This document shows positions 33,737 through 43,247 of a stretch of DNA of 64,000 bases, piece after piece. This stretch comes from Mycobacterium sp. 852013-50091_SCH5140682. Lineage in GTDB: Bacteria; Actinomycetota; Actinomycetes; Mycobacteriales; Mycobacteriaceae. The translations under genes and the position numbers were made by a program. The notes beneath the pieces were generated by a model. The model was not told the origin of the DNA, did not search any database, and saw only the letters and a list, made by a program, of their open reading frames with translations. The stretch lies in NCBI RefSeq assembly GCF_001665685.1, contig NZ_LZTB01000004.1:86936-150935 (forward strand), written 5' to 3'. Position 1 is the first letter of the stretch. Every line of letters starts with the position of its first letter.

Positions 33737-35712
33737 TGGCGAGCCGGAACACGGATCCCGTGCACGACGCACGCTTGACGCTGGATGCCAAAACTGCACA
33801 CCAGGCGGTGAGCAACGCAGATCTTCGCGCCTTGCTCATGATGGTGTTTCACTACACCGGCGATCGGTATTGGCTGAGCGAGCGCTTCCGGCCCGTACGC
33901 GACATACGCCTGATCGCCCCGGAAGATGCCGGGTTAGCCGAGGAAATTCAGGACGAGATCCGCGCGGCGGCTGTCGCAGCACTAACCAGCGTTGCCTCCC
34001 CCGCAGTTGACGAGCCTGACGATGCTCTGCTGCTAGAGATGATGTCGGTCGCGCTGGGCGAATCAGTGCCGGTGGAATACGGCCCGATGATGCGCGAACA
34101 AATGGGTTTCGCGTCGGGCCTAGCGGGATACGAACCAATCAATGCCGAAAACGTTAGGCAAGAACAGCTTTCGGTGCTGATTGTCGGATCCGGTGAAAGT
34201 GGTATTGCTCTCGGCGCCATATTAAACGATCTGCGCATCCCATACGTCATCGTGGAGCAAGCAAACTCCGTGGGCGGCACGTGGCGCGACAATATCTATC
34301 CCGGGTGCGCCGTCGACACGCCGAACCACTCGTACTCGTACTCCTTCGGCACACGTTTTCGGTGGTCGCGGTACTTTTCCGAACGCAGTGAGATCGAGGC
34401 GTACCTGCAGGGGTGTGCCTGCGAATTCAACGTGCAGGACAACATCCGATTCAATACAAGGTGCATACAAGCGGAGTGGGACCACGAGGCGTCGTGTTGG
34501 CGCGTCCTACTCGACACCGCTGGATGCCGCGGCTGGATCACTACCCGATTTCTGGTAAGCGCGATCGGCCCGTTCGGCGAGCCTCAGATTCCCGACATTG
34601 ACGGCATGCAGTCGTTCGCCGGGCCTGTCGTGCATTCCGCCCAATGGCCGAAGGACCTCGACATCCGCGGCAGATCCGTCGGCATCATCGGTACAGGCGC
34701 CTCGTGTATGCAGATCGCGCCTACCATCGCCGATGAAGTTAGAGATCTAACGATCTACCAACGCACGCCGCAATGGATCCGACCGATTGAGAGATTTCAC
34801 GATCGCATCGACGACGATGTTCAAGTACTCATGACCCGGGAACAGTTCTATTCTCGTTGGTACAGACTAGTCATGCTGTGGCGCTACGGCGATGGCCTCC
34901 TGGCCACACTCCGCAAGGATCCCTCTTGGCCACACCCCGAGCGAGCCGTCAATAAAATCAACGACCGCCATCGCCAACAGATGACGCAGCATATTCACGA
35001 AATCGTCGGTGATAGATCTGATCTGATCGCCAAATGCGTACCCACCTACCCTCCATACAGCAAACGCATCCTTCTCGACAATGGTTGGTACGAGATGCTG
35101 TTGAAGCCGAACGTGCACCTGGAAACCCAGCGCATCACCAAAATCGAACCGTCCGGCGTCCGCACCGAGGCCGGGACCGTCACAGACGCTGACGTCCTGG
35201 TGCTTGCGACGGGCTTCGACGTATCGCGTAGTGCAGCGCGACTTCACATCGTTGGCCACGACAAGACCCGCTTAGAGGACGTATGGGCAAAGGGTATTGG
35301 CGCATATCTCGGAATCGCCGTGCACGGATTTCCCAATTTCTTCATGGTTCAAGGCCCCACTACCGGACTCGCCCACGGTGGCAGCGTGATTTTCACGTCA
35401 GAAGTTCAGTCGCGCTACATCGCCTTGGCGATCCGCCACGCACTTGAAGCAGACATCGCTGCGCTCGAGGTTAAGCGGGAGGCGTACCTAAGCTACATCG
35501 AACGCGTAGATGCCGAGCATGATGGTCTTGTGTGGAGCCACCCGGGAACACTGCCCTATTACCGCAACGCCTTTGGCAAGGTGCGCACGGTTCTGCCATG
35601 GCGGATGGTTGACTATTTTCATATGACCAGGGAGCCGAACCTCGATGATTTCGTCGCTACCCACAGAAAGGCGGCGGCACCGAAAAAATCACGATCAATC
35701 TCAATTCGATGA
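33736..35712 (+). CDS. Baeyer-Villiger flavin monooxygenase
   Basis: 658-residue FAD/NADPH monooxygenase. An N-terminal extension of about 145 residues precedes the FAD site G151-x-G-x-x-G (VGSGESGIALG). The BVMO fingerprint is F294AGPVVHSAQWP305, followed by the NADPH Rossmann site GIIGTGASCMQ and ATGFD. The extension and the motif spacing resemble the steroid/4-hydroxyacetophenone monooxygenase group. Codon use is richer in A/T than in the core genes around it, in line with horizontal gain of the SDR-BVMO pair. Confidence 0.93.
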   Translation: MASRNTDPVHDARLTLDAKTAHQAVSNADLRALLMMVFHYTGDRYWLSERFRPVRDIRLIAPEDAGLAEEIQDEIRAAAVAALTSVASPAVDEPDDALLLEMMSVALGESVPVEYGPMMREQMGFASGLAGYEPINAENVRQEQLSVLIVGSGESGIALGAILNDLRIPYVIVEQANSVGGTWRDNIYPGCAVDTPNHSYSYSFGTRFRWSRYFSERSEIEAYLQGCACEFNVQDNIRFNTRCIQAEWDHEASCWRVLLDTAGCRGWITTRFLVSAIGPFGEPQIPDIDGMQSFAGPVVHSAQWPKDLDIRGRSVGIIGTGASCMQIAPTIADEVRDLTIYQRTPQWIRPIERFHDRIDDDVQVLMTREQFYSRWYRLVMLWRYGDGLLATLRKDPSWPHPERAVNKINDRHRQQMTQHIHEIVGDRSDLIAKCVPTYPPYSKRILLDNGWYEMLLKPNVHLETQRITKIEPSGVRTEAGTVTDADVLVLATGFDVSRSAARLHIVGHDKTRLEDVWAKGIGAYLGIAVHGFPNFFMVQGPTTGLAHGGSVIFTSEVQSRYIALAIRHALEADIAALEVKREAYLSYIERVDAEHDGLVWSHPGTLPYYRNAFGKVRTVLPWRMVDYFHMTREPNLDDFVATHRKAAAPKKSRSISIR

Positions 35713-35873
35713 AGCGCCGAACGACCGCAAGGAGATCTCGGTACCCCAGAACTGCGGAGACAACACATCAACCACACCTACTAGGCTACATAGTAGATGT
35801 TGTGCGCCTACCTGTTCGTTCCACGATGCTGTCCCCCAACACAGTTGAGGCACGGACTCGAGCCGCGTCTCGT

Positions 35874-37370
35874 TCAGGGCCGGTAATCCAAACTGGTCAT
35901 CATCCCGGCCTCCTGGTGATAGGTGTTGTGGCAGTGCAGCATCCACACGCCGGGATTGTCCGCGACAAACCTCACCTGCAACCGTTGCATGGGTAGCACG
36001 ATGACGGTGTCTTTGCGGGCACCGGGCTGACCGCCTGCAGCGAGCACTTCGAAGGTATGCCCGTGCAGATGCATCGGGTGCCACATCATCGTGGAGTTCG
36101 TGAACGTCAACGTCACCCGCTGCCCCTGCCGGACCTGCAGTGGCCGGGTTTTCGCGAACGGCAACCCGTTGATGGTCCAGTCGTAGCCCATCATCGATCC
36201 GCCCAGATTCGCCGAGAGCTCCACATCCGCGCGCCAGGGCGGCAGCGCCACATCGGCGGCAGCGGCCAGACCGGCGACTGTCGCGACCCGTCCTTGCAAC
36301 TCGGCAGGGAGGTAATCGACGGGCGGTGGCGAGCCTGCGCCGGTGACCAGCAATGCACGGGTGGTGGCGCTCTTGCCCTCCGCTGCCGCCACGAGTGGAA
36401 ACACGCCATCGCCCGTGGTCACCAGGACGTCGTAGCGTTCCCCCATGCCCAGCAACACCGCATCGGTCTCGACGGGCGTGACCGGGAATCCGTCGGTGTG
36501 CGTGACCGTCAAACGGTGCCCCGCCAGCGCGACCCGGAACGCCGTATCGGAGCCGGCATTGATGAGGCGCAGCCGGACCCGCGCGCCGGGCTTGGCGCGA
36601 AAAGTCGTAGGCGCCTGGGGGATACGACCGTTGATCACGTAGTACGGGTAGGTCACGTCGCCGGCGTCCCCGCCGAGCAGCGCACTGCCGCCCATGTTGT
36701 CGCCGCCACCCGTACTTCCCATCCCGCCCATACCGGGCATGCCGCTGTGATTGGCACCGCTGCGCAGTCCGTCGTAGATCTGGGCTGGGGTCTGGCCGAC
36801 GCCGTCGGTCCAGTCGTCGAGCACCACCACCCACTCGGCGTCATAGCCGCCCGGATCGTTCGGATCATCGACGATGACCGGAAAGTACAGGCCGGTATCG
36901 GCGTCCAAGCCGACATGCGGATGCGCCCAGTAGGTGCCTGGATGCGGCACCGAGAACCGGTAGGTGAACTCGCTTCCGGCGTCGATGTCGGGGCTGGCCG
37001 GTGACGCGCCATCCATATCGTTACGCAGCGCGATCCCATGCCAATGCACCGACGTGGAACGGTCAAGGCGATTGCGCACTGTCACGGCCACCTCGTCCCC
37101 CACCGACGCCCGCAAGAGCGGTCCGGGAACAGAACCGTTGTAGGACAAGGTTTCAACGACGCGGCCACCCAGATCAACCTGCGAGCGGCCCGCGGTCAAG
37201 GTGGCCGTCACGCTGCGTCCGCTGTGCACACGGCGCGCCTCTGCGGCCGCGATCGCGCCAGCAGGGTCGACGCCGCTCGAGGTGCCCCGCCCACACGCAG
37301 CCACGGCCAAACCCGCCGCAGCGACAAGAAAGCCACGTCGACTCAGTTCAGAATCATGTCGATGGCTCAT
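35874..37370 (-). CDS. mmcO: Multicopper oxidase, Tat-exported lipoprotein (MmcO-like)
   Basis: 498 residues. Tat signal SRRGFLVAAAGLAV ending in a lipobox AAC, so the enzyme is probably membrane-anchored outside the cell. All copper motifs are present: HWHG, HPHVG, HPMHLHGH and HCHNTYHQEAGMM. A Met-rich loop (MPGMGGMGSTGGG, then NMGG) is typical of cuprous oxidases of the CueO group. It matches mycobacterial MmcO, which protects against copper. ATG at 37370 with GAGAGG. It is last on its strand and converges with the BVMO gene. Confidence 0.92.
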   Translation of the reverse strand: MSHRHDSELSRRGFLVAAAGLAVAACGRGTSSGVDPAGAIAAAEARRVHSGRSVTATLTAGRSQVDLGGRVVETLSYNGSVPGPLLRASVGDEVAVTVRNRLDRSTSVHWHGIALRNDMDGASPASPDIDAGSEFTYRFSVPHPGTYWAHPHVGLDADTGLYFPVIVDDPNDPGGYDAEWVVVLDDWTDGVGQTPAQIYDGLRSGANHSGMPGMGGMGSTGGGDNMGGSALLGGDAGDVTYPYYVINGRIPQAPTTFRAKPGARVRLRLINAGSDTAFRVALAGHRLTVTHTDGFPVTPVETDAVLLGMGERYDVLVTTGDGVFPLVAAAEGKSATTRALLVTGAGSPPPVDYLPAELQGRVATVAGLAAAADVALPPWRADVELSANLGGSMMGYDWTINGLPFAKTRPLQVRQGQRVTLTFTNSTMMWHPMHLHGHTFEVLAAGGQPGARKDTVIVLPMQRLQVRFVADNPGVWMLHCHNTYHQEAGMMTSLDYRP

Positions 37371-37600
37371 CGTCCTCGCCTCTCACCAACGCCGCGCGCA
37401 CCGACAGCCAGTGACGACGACCGCCCATGGTTGCCCCTACAAGCCAGCCTGGCGGCACCTCACTCAGATCCGATAATGATCATGTGAAGATTCGTTGAAG
37501 ATCGGCCTTGCCCGGCCGGGCCGCAACACGACAACGGCCCGATGGCGAACGGATGGCTCGAAATAGATTCCGGCAGGCGGGATTTAGCGCCGCCGTGGAC

Positions 37601-38260
37601 TCAGCGGCGCCGCCCTGCCGTGGGTTGGGCATGAAGCAATACCACTGTGCCCTCATCGGTTTCGACGTCGACCTGGGTAATTCCCCGTCCCGACGCGACG
37701 CACACGACGGGCAGCTCCGGGTTGTCGACACCGACTCCCGTCATCAACCAGCTCTCCAGGTCGGATTGGCTCTCGGCAACCGAGAGCACGCGCACGCCGC
37801 GCGGCCTCACGGTGTGCGCAGCGGCCAGCCGACCGGGATCCTTGTTCCCAGCGTCCCGCGCCAGCAGAAACGGCAGCCCTGGCGACTCGACGGCACGCGT
37901 CATCCCGAGATGGTGAACACCCACACCCTCGCGGGTCAGGCGGCCGATCGGCAACGCGACCTGCTGCGACCGGGCGCTCAGCTCATCGGCGGTCACCGCC
38001 ACCGCCCAGCCGGCAAATGCCTCGTCCGCCCCGGCCAACGCCGAGAGCACCAACCGCCCGAACGGGTTGTCCCGAGCAAGGTCTGAATCATGCACCGCGA
38101 CCAGCTCAAGATATCCGCGACCCAACGGAACGATGTAGTTCTGGGTGCCCAGACCGTCGTGCACTCCGCCTTTGACAGCCGCTAGACCGGTCGAGTCCGC
38201 GAGCCGACGCGCAGACACACCGAGATCGGTTGTTGCAATGACGATGTGGTCGAGGTGCAC
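37601..38260 (-). CDS. VOC/glyoxalase-like protein
   Basis: 219 residues beginning with the betaalphabetabetabeta signature VHLDHIVIATTDLG and a second half with LESWLMTGVGVD. This is the glyoxalase-like domain group used by dioxygenases, isomerases and resistance proteins; metal ligands cannot be fixed from this alone. GTG at 38260 chosen over a 29-codon longer frame because it gives the family start. Divergent from pknK. Confidence 0.8.
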   Translation of the reverse strand: MHLDHIVIATTDLGVSARRLADSTGLAAVKGGVHDGLGTQNYIVPLGRGYLELVAVHDSDLARDNPFGRLVLSALAGADEAFAGWAVAVTADELSARSQQVALPIGRLTREGVGVHHLGMTRAVESPGLPFLLARDAGNKDPGRLAAAHTVRPRGVRVLSVAESQSDLESWLMTGVGVDNPELPVVCVASGRGITQVDVETDEGTVVLLHAQPTAGRRR

Positions 38261-38577
38261 GAGCCTGTGTGCCCTTCCTTGATAACCCGCCTGGCAGGTA
38301 GCGATCGAGTCGCCGCTACGAACATCGCCGTCGATGCTAGTCGCCATGGATATCTCCGCGTTGACCCTCGGGTCCGCGACGTCGCCGAAGTTTGGCCGGA
38401 GATCGTGTGGGGCGATGCCGACTGGGCGATAATGGATGGTCGACCAGGCGCACGGTGCGCATGGTCAACGTTCGGCGGCCGGTCTGGATTCTCGGATCAC
38501 AGGTCGGGGAAGGCTGAGGGGCAACAGGCCGATGGACGGTGGCGCGCACTGGACGGCGGAAAGGAGGCGCGACCGCG
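38261..38577. other. Promoter region between the VOC gene and pknK
   Basis: 317 bases separating divergent genes. GATAAT at about 38428 is a plausible -10 element towards pknK. No operator dyad or RNA structure was found. Confidence 0.4.
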
Positions 38578-41500
38578 GTGGCCGAATCCGATCCGCTGAC
38601 AACCCGGCCCGACCCGACGGTGCGGATTCCCGAGGAGCTGCAGGCCGCGGGCTTCTACGAAGCCGTCGAAATCGGACGGGGCGGATTCGGTGTCGTCTAC
38701 CGCTGTCTGCAGCCTGCTTTGGATCGGACGGTGGCGGTCAAGGTTCTCCTCGCGGATCTGGGGACCGAAAACGTGGAACGGTTCCTGCGCGAGCAACGGG
38801 CCATGGGTCGGCTATCGGGACATCCTCACATCACCAACGTATTGCACGTCGGGACAACATCTTCCGGTCGGCCATTCATCGTCATGCAGTACCACTCGCG
38901 GGGCTCGCTGGACGGCCGGATCCGTGAGCACGGTCCGCTCGGTTGGCCGGAGGCCCTGTCGCTGGGCGTCAAGCTCGCCGGAGCACTCGAAACCGCACAC
39001 CAGGCGGGGATACTGCACCGCGACGTGAAGCCGGCGAACATCCTGCTCACCGATTACGGCCAGCCGCAGCTGACGGATTTCGGGATCGCACGGATGGCGG
39101 GCGGGTATGAGACCGGCACGGGCGTGGTCACCGGGTCACCGGCCTTTACCGCCCCGGAGGTCTTGGGAGGCCGGTCACCATCGGCGGCCTCCGATGTCTA
39201 CAGCCTGGGCGCCACGTTGTTCTGCGCGATCACCGGGCATGCCGCGTTCGAGCGGCGCAGCGGCGAACAGGTAATCGCCCAGTTTCTGAGAATCACCAGC
39301 GAACCTACCCCGATCCTGCGCGGTGGAGACATCCCCGCCGAAGTCTCGGCGGCGATCGCATCGGCGATGGCCGTCGATCCCCCAGACCGGCCCGCTACGG
39401 CGGCGGCATTCGGGGAACAGCTGCGGCACGCGCAGCGTCTCGGCGGGGTGCCTGTCGACGAGCTGGCACTGCCCACCACGTCTGGCACGCCGCGGTCTGT
39501 GGCACGCGCCGCGCCGATTCCGACTGCCCGCCGGTCCATTTCGATCACACCGCCGGTGCCGCTGACCCGGTTTCTTCCACCAAACCCGTCGCGGCCACTG
39601 ATCGACCGGGACCGGTTGATCGACACGCTGCGCAGCAAGGCAGGGCGGCGACTGACGCTCATCCATGGCCCGGCCGGGTACGGCAAGACCACGCTGGCCG
39701 GGCAGTGGAGCGCGCTGCTCGCCGAGCAAGGAGCCGCGGTGGCCTGGTTGTCGCTCGACACCGACGACAACAACGTGGTGTGGTTCCTCACGCACCTCAT
39801 CGAGGCGATCCGCCAGGTCAGGCCCTCCCTGGCCGGTGAACTGGGCAGAGTGCTCGAGGAGCATGGCGATCAGGCCGAGCGGTATGTGATGACGTCGCTG
39901 ATCAACGAAATCCACCAGAGCGGTGAGCCGGTGGCGGTGGTCGTCGACGACTGGCACCTCATCTCCGATCCGGCAGCCATCGCGGCGATGGAATTCCTGC
40001 TCGACAGCGGCTGCGAACACCTGCAGATGATCGTCGTCAGTCGCACGAAGGCCGGCCTACCGCTCGGTCGCCTGCGGGTGCGCGATGAGCTCATCGAGAT
40101 CGATGCCACCGCACTGCGTTTCGACATCGACGAGGCGCGGGCGTTCCTGGCTGAGCGTGGCGGTCTGTCGTTGGCAGATTCAGCGATCGCCGGGCTGGCC
40201 GAGGCGACAGAGGGCTGGGTTGCCGGTTTGCAGCTGGCCTCGCTGTCGCTGCGTGAATCGTCGGATCCGGACGCCCTGATCGGGAAGCTGTCGGGACGTC
40301 ATCGCGCGGTCGGGGAATTTCTTGCGGAGAACGTCCTCAACGGCCTCGACCCGGAGATACTCGACTTCTTGTTGACGACGTCGGTGACAGAACGGATCTG
40401 CGGCTCGCTTGCGTCCGCGCTCATGGGCTCTCCGGGCGGGCAGGCCATGCTGGACGAGGTTGAACAACGCGATCTGTTCCTGCGCCGGCTCGACGATGAC
40501 GGGCAGTGGTTTCAATACCACCACCTGTTCGCCCAGTATCTGCGCCAACGCCTTGACCGCGATCAACCTGGCCGCATCGAACAGCTGCACCGCACCGCGT
40601 CGGTATGGTCCGCCGACCACGCGATGCTCGGTGAGGCCGTCGATCATGCCTTGGCCGCGGGCGATCCGGGGCGCGCTGTCGAGTTGGTCGAACGCGACGG
40701 TGTGGAACTAGTTCAGCAGGGGCGCATGTTCACCCTGCTCGGGCTGGTGGCGAAACAGCCGCCGCAGCAGGTGAGCCAGAGCGCACGCTTGCAGCTCACG
40801 ATCGCCTGGGCCAACAACGCGGCTGTCCGTCCAGGAGCTGCGCAAGGCGCCGTGGACGGCGCACGTGCCCTGCTCACAGCGCACCAGGGCGACGACCTCA
40901 AACTGGCGGATCTGCGGGCGGAGGCCGACGTCATCCAGGCCGATATCCACGTCATCAGCGATCGGATCGACGGCGTCGAAGAGCTTGTCGCCGAGTGCTT
41001 GTCGCGCCCGGACACGTTGCCAGCCTGGGTGGTCTCCTGCGCCGCCGACGATGCGGTGTTCGCCAATCTGTTCCGGTTCGATTTCGACGCCGCGCGTCGC
41101 CGCCACCAGTGGGCGCTGACCTACCACGCACGCACCCGCGGGCCGCTCTCGGCGGTGTATGGCTATCGCTTCGCCGGGCTCGCCGCCTCCGAGCAACTCG
41201 ACATGGCCGCCGCCGAAGACCTCTTCCGCGAGGGTCTGCGGATGGCCACGACCGCAGGAGATCAGCACTCCTACCCTGCCCGCGTGGCCTCGGCGCTGCT
41301 GGGTGATCTGCTGTATGAACGCGGAGAAATCGCCGAGGCCGAGCGATTGCTCGACATGAGCCAAGAACTCGGAGCCGAGAACGGCACCGTCGACTTCATG
41401 ATCGCGCGTTATACGACCGGCGCCCGGATCAAGGCGCTACGCGGTGATCTCAGTGCCGCGGCACAGTATCTCAAGGAAGGCGCACAGGTAGCCGACGCGC

Positions 41501-42009
41501 TGGCGCTGCGGCGCCTAAGCGCAGCCGTCGATCACGAACGTGCCCGTTTACACCTACCCGTCGCTGCGCCCCCGATCGATCACGCCGCGCGCCGCGAGCC
41601 CACGGACGGTATCGACGAGGTGACCCTGCAGCTGCAGGAGGCCACCGCTATCCGGTTGCTCCTCAACGAAACCCGGCCCGAGCAGCTCGAGCTCGCCACC
41701 GCCTGGGCGCGGCAATGGGTCGACCAGTTGGGGGGACGCGGACGTCACAGGGCGCTGCTGCAAGCCAACCGACTGTTGGTGACCTGCCTGGCGGTGGCCG
41801 GTCACGACACCGAAGCGCTGCAACTCCTGTCGGCGACAGCGGCCGTGTGCGCCGAGCACCGGATGGCCCGGTTCCTCCTCGACGAAGGGGCACCGGTTCG
41901 TACGCTGCTCGAGACGTTACGCCGCGAGGCCCGGGCCGATCGGTGGCAATCCGATTGGAAGCCGGTCCCGCTGTCGTTCCTGGACGAGAGCCTGGGTCCG
42001 TCGACCTGA
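38578..42009 (+). CDS. pknK: PknK-type Ser/Thr protein kinase with MalT-like ATPase regulator
   Basis: 1143 residues, close in size and layout to M. tuberculosis PknK (1110). Kinase domain at about 22-290: GRGGFGVVY, Lys K55 in VAVKVLL, HRD 147-149 in LHRDVKPANILL, DFG, and SPAFTAPE. A proline-rich linker follows, then a MalT/LAL-type NTPase with Walker A GPAGYGKT (364-371) and VVVDDWH, and a long helical repeat region. There is no LuxR helix-turn-helix at the C-terminus. PknK links signals to growth control and translation. GTG start with AAAGGAGG ten bases before; a longer ATG frame from 38539 is less good. Confidence 0.93.
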   Translation: MAESDPLTTRPDPTVRIPEELQAAGFYEAVEIGRGGFGVVYRCLQPALDRTVAVKVLLADLGTENVERFLREQRAMGRLSGHPHITNVLHVGTTSSGRPFIVMQYHSRGSLDGRIREHGPLGWPEALSLGVKLAGALETAHQAGILHRDVKPANILLTDYGQPQLTDFGIARMAGGYETGTGVVTGSPAFTAPEVLGGRSPSAASDVYSLGATLFCAITGHAAFERRSGEQVIAQFLRITSEPTPILRGGDIPAEVSAAIASAMAVDPPDRPATAAAFGEQLRHAQRLGGVPVDELALPTTSGTPRSVARAAPIPTARRSISITPPVPLTRFLPPNPSRPLIDRDRLIDTLRSKAGRRLTLIHGPAGYGKTTLAGQWSALLAEQGAAVAWLSLDTDDNNVVWFLTHLIEAIRQVRPSLAGELGRVLEEHGDQAERYVMTSLINEIHQSGEPVAVVVDDWHLISDPAAIAAMEFLLDSGCEHLQMIVVSRTKAGLPLGRLRVRDELIEIDATALRFDIDEARAFLAERGGLSLADSAIAGLAEATEGWVAGLQLASLSLRESSDPDALIGKLSGRHRAVGEFLAENVLNGLDPEILDFLLTTSVTERICGSLASALMGSPGGQAMLDEVEQRDLFLRRLDDDGQWFQYHHLFAQYLRQRLDRDQPGRIEQLHRTASVWSADHAMLGEAVDHALAAGDPGRAVELVERDGVELVQQGRMFTLLGLVAKQPPQQVSQSARLQLTIAWANNAAVRPGAAQGAVDGARALLTAHQGDDLKLADLRAEADVIQADIHVISDRIDGVEELVAECLSRPDTLPAWVVSCAADDAVFANLFRFDFDAARRRHQWALTYHARTRGPLSAVYGYRFAGLAASEQLDMAAAEDLFREGLRMATTAGDQHSYPARVASALLGDLLYERGEIAEAERLLDMSQELGAENGTVDFMIARYTTGARIKALRGDLSAAAQYLKEGAQVADALALRRLSAAVDHERARLHLPVAAPPIDHAARREPTDGIDEVTLQLQEATAIRLLLNETRPEQLELATAWARQWVDQLGGRGRHRALLQANRLLVTCLAVAGHDTEALQLLSATAAVCAEHRMARFLLDEGAPVRTLLETLRREARADRWQSDWKPVPLSFLDESLGPST

Positions 42010-42033
42010 CGTCACACCAACGAGAGTGTCAGG
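42005..42033. terminator. Weak bidirectional hairpin after pknK
   Basis: CCTGAC (42005-42010) / GTCAGG (42028-42033) with a 17-base loop between the converging pknK and MFS genes. Confidence 0.35.
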
Positions 42034-42041
42034 CGTCGGCG

Positions 42042-43247
42042 CTACCTGCCGCCGATGCGATCACGCGGGGCGGTGAGCGGTACCAGTGCCAGAGCCCCTG
42101 TCAGTGCTATCGCTCCGCTGCCGATGAGGAATCGCCAGTCGCCGAGCCATGCAGCGAGGATGGGGGTGCCCGCTCTGGCCACTGCCATGGGCACGGTGAT
42201 GGCGGCCAGCACGGTGGCGAAGTGGGTCACTCCGAAATTCGTTGCGACCAGCAGCGGCCGCGCGATGACGCCGATTCCTTGGCCGAGGCCGACGGCAGCC
42301 ACGCACAAAAAGGTCAGGGGTACTGAGAGCCCGACGAAGGGCAGCGCCACCAGTCCGACTCCTTGTACCGCGAAAGCGACTGCGGTTGCGGATGTCAGGT
42401 GCCAACGCCGCCCCACCGTCGTGATGACGAGCCGCGACAAGATCTGCAGCACACCGACGGCGATGGGCATCGCCGTGGCGACCACTGCGGAATGGCCAAT
42501 GTCCATCAGGTAGGCGACCACCAACAATAGGAACGCCGCCACCGAGCCCGCCTGACCGACGAATGCCACGAGGAACAGCCAGAACCGCCTCTGGCGTAAG
42601 GCCTCCTGAACGGTTACTCCGCTGTGGTCGCGTAGCCGGTCGCGGTGCGCGGCGAGGGCGGGGATGGCGATCGCATGGGCAGGAACGCATGTCACGGCAT
42701 AGGCCACACCGAGCATCGCCACCGTTGTGCGCCAGCCGAATTCACCGTTCATCCAGCCCAGAAGCGGATAAACCAGATAGGTGGCCAGCCCCGCGATCAT
42801 GGTGACGGTCAGGATGGCACGGTCCCGGTGCCCCGGTTCCGCGACCACGACGATCACCGCGAACGCCGCTTCGTACGTCGACAGTGTGATCGACACACCG
42901 ATGAGCACGAACGCCACGTACAGCATCACCAACGAATGCGCCTGCGACCACAGCACGACCGCCGCCGCTCCCACCGCAACGCCGGCAGTCATCGACATCC
43001 GGCCACCGCGCCGGTCCATCAGCCGCCCCACGGGGAAAGCCGCAACAGCGCCCGTCAAGGTCGAGATGGTGGAGGTGGCGGCCACCGCCGTGCGCGAAAC
43101 ACCAAGATCTATCGCCATGGGGACCAGGACGACCGGTAGCACCTGGATCATCGCGATGTAGCCGGCGGTGGTCGTGAACACGAACACCGCGGTCAGTAGT
43201 CGCCAGTCCCGTTGTCTACATCCAGTTATCGCGCTCGGGTCGGTCAT
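42042..43247 (-). CDS. MFS transporter
   Basis: 401-residue major facilitator with 12 predicted helices and the loop 2-3 motif GRLMDRRGGR. The start overlaps the upstream LLM stop (ATGA), so it is the third gene of the unit ACAD-like, LLM, MFS read leftwards from 45453. It resembles the oxalate/formate-type antiporter branch. A role in import of the substrate or export of the product of the flavoenzymes is inferred. Confidence 0.88.
   Translation of the reverse strand: MTDPSAITGCRQRDWRLLTAVFVFTTTAGYIAMIQVLPVVLVPMAIDLGVSRTAVAATSTISTLTGAVAAFPVGRLMDRRGGRMSMTAGVAVGAAAVVLWSQAHSLVMLYVAFVLIGVSITLSTYEAAFAVIVVVAEPGHRDRAILTVTMIAGLATYLVYPLLGWMNGEFGWRTTVAMLGVAYAVTCVPAHAIAIPALAAHRDRLRDHSGVTVQEALRQRRFWLFLVAFVGQAGSVAAFLLLVVAYLMDIGHSAVVATAMPIAVGVLQILSRLVITTVGRRWHLTSATAVAFAVQGVGLVALPFVGLSVPLTFLCVAAVGLGQGIGVIARPLLVATNFGVTHFATVLAAITVPMAVARAGTPILAAWLGDWRFLIGSGAIALTGALALVPLTAPRDRIGGR

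Noticed and set aside
37673..37740. Further GTCGAC hexamers such as the one near 37733.
   Set aside because: They lie inside coding sequence and lack the flanking TTG/CAAT halves; GTCGAC alone is frequent in GC-rich mycobacterial DNA.
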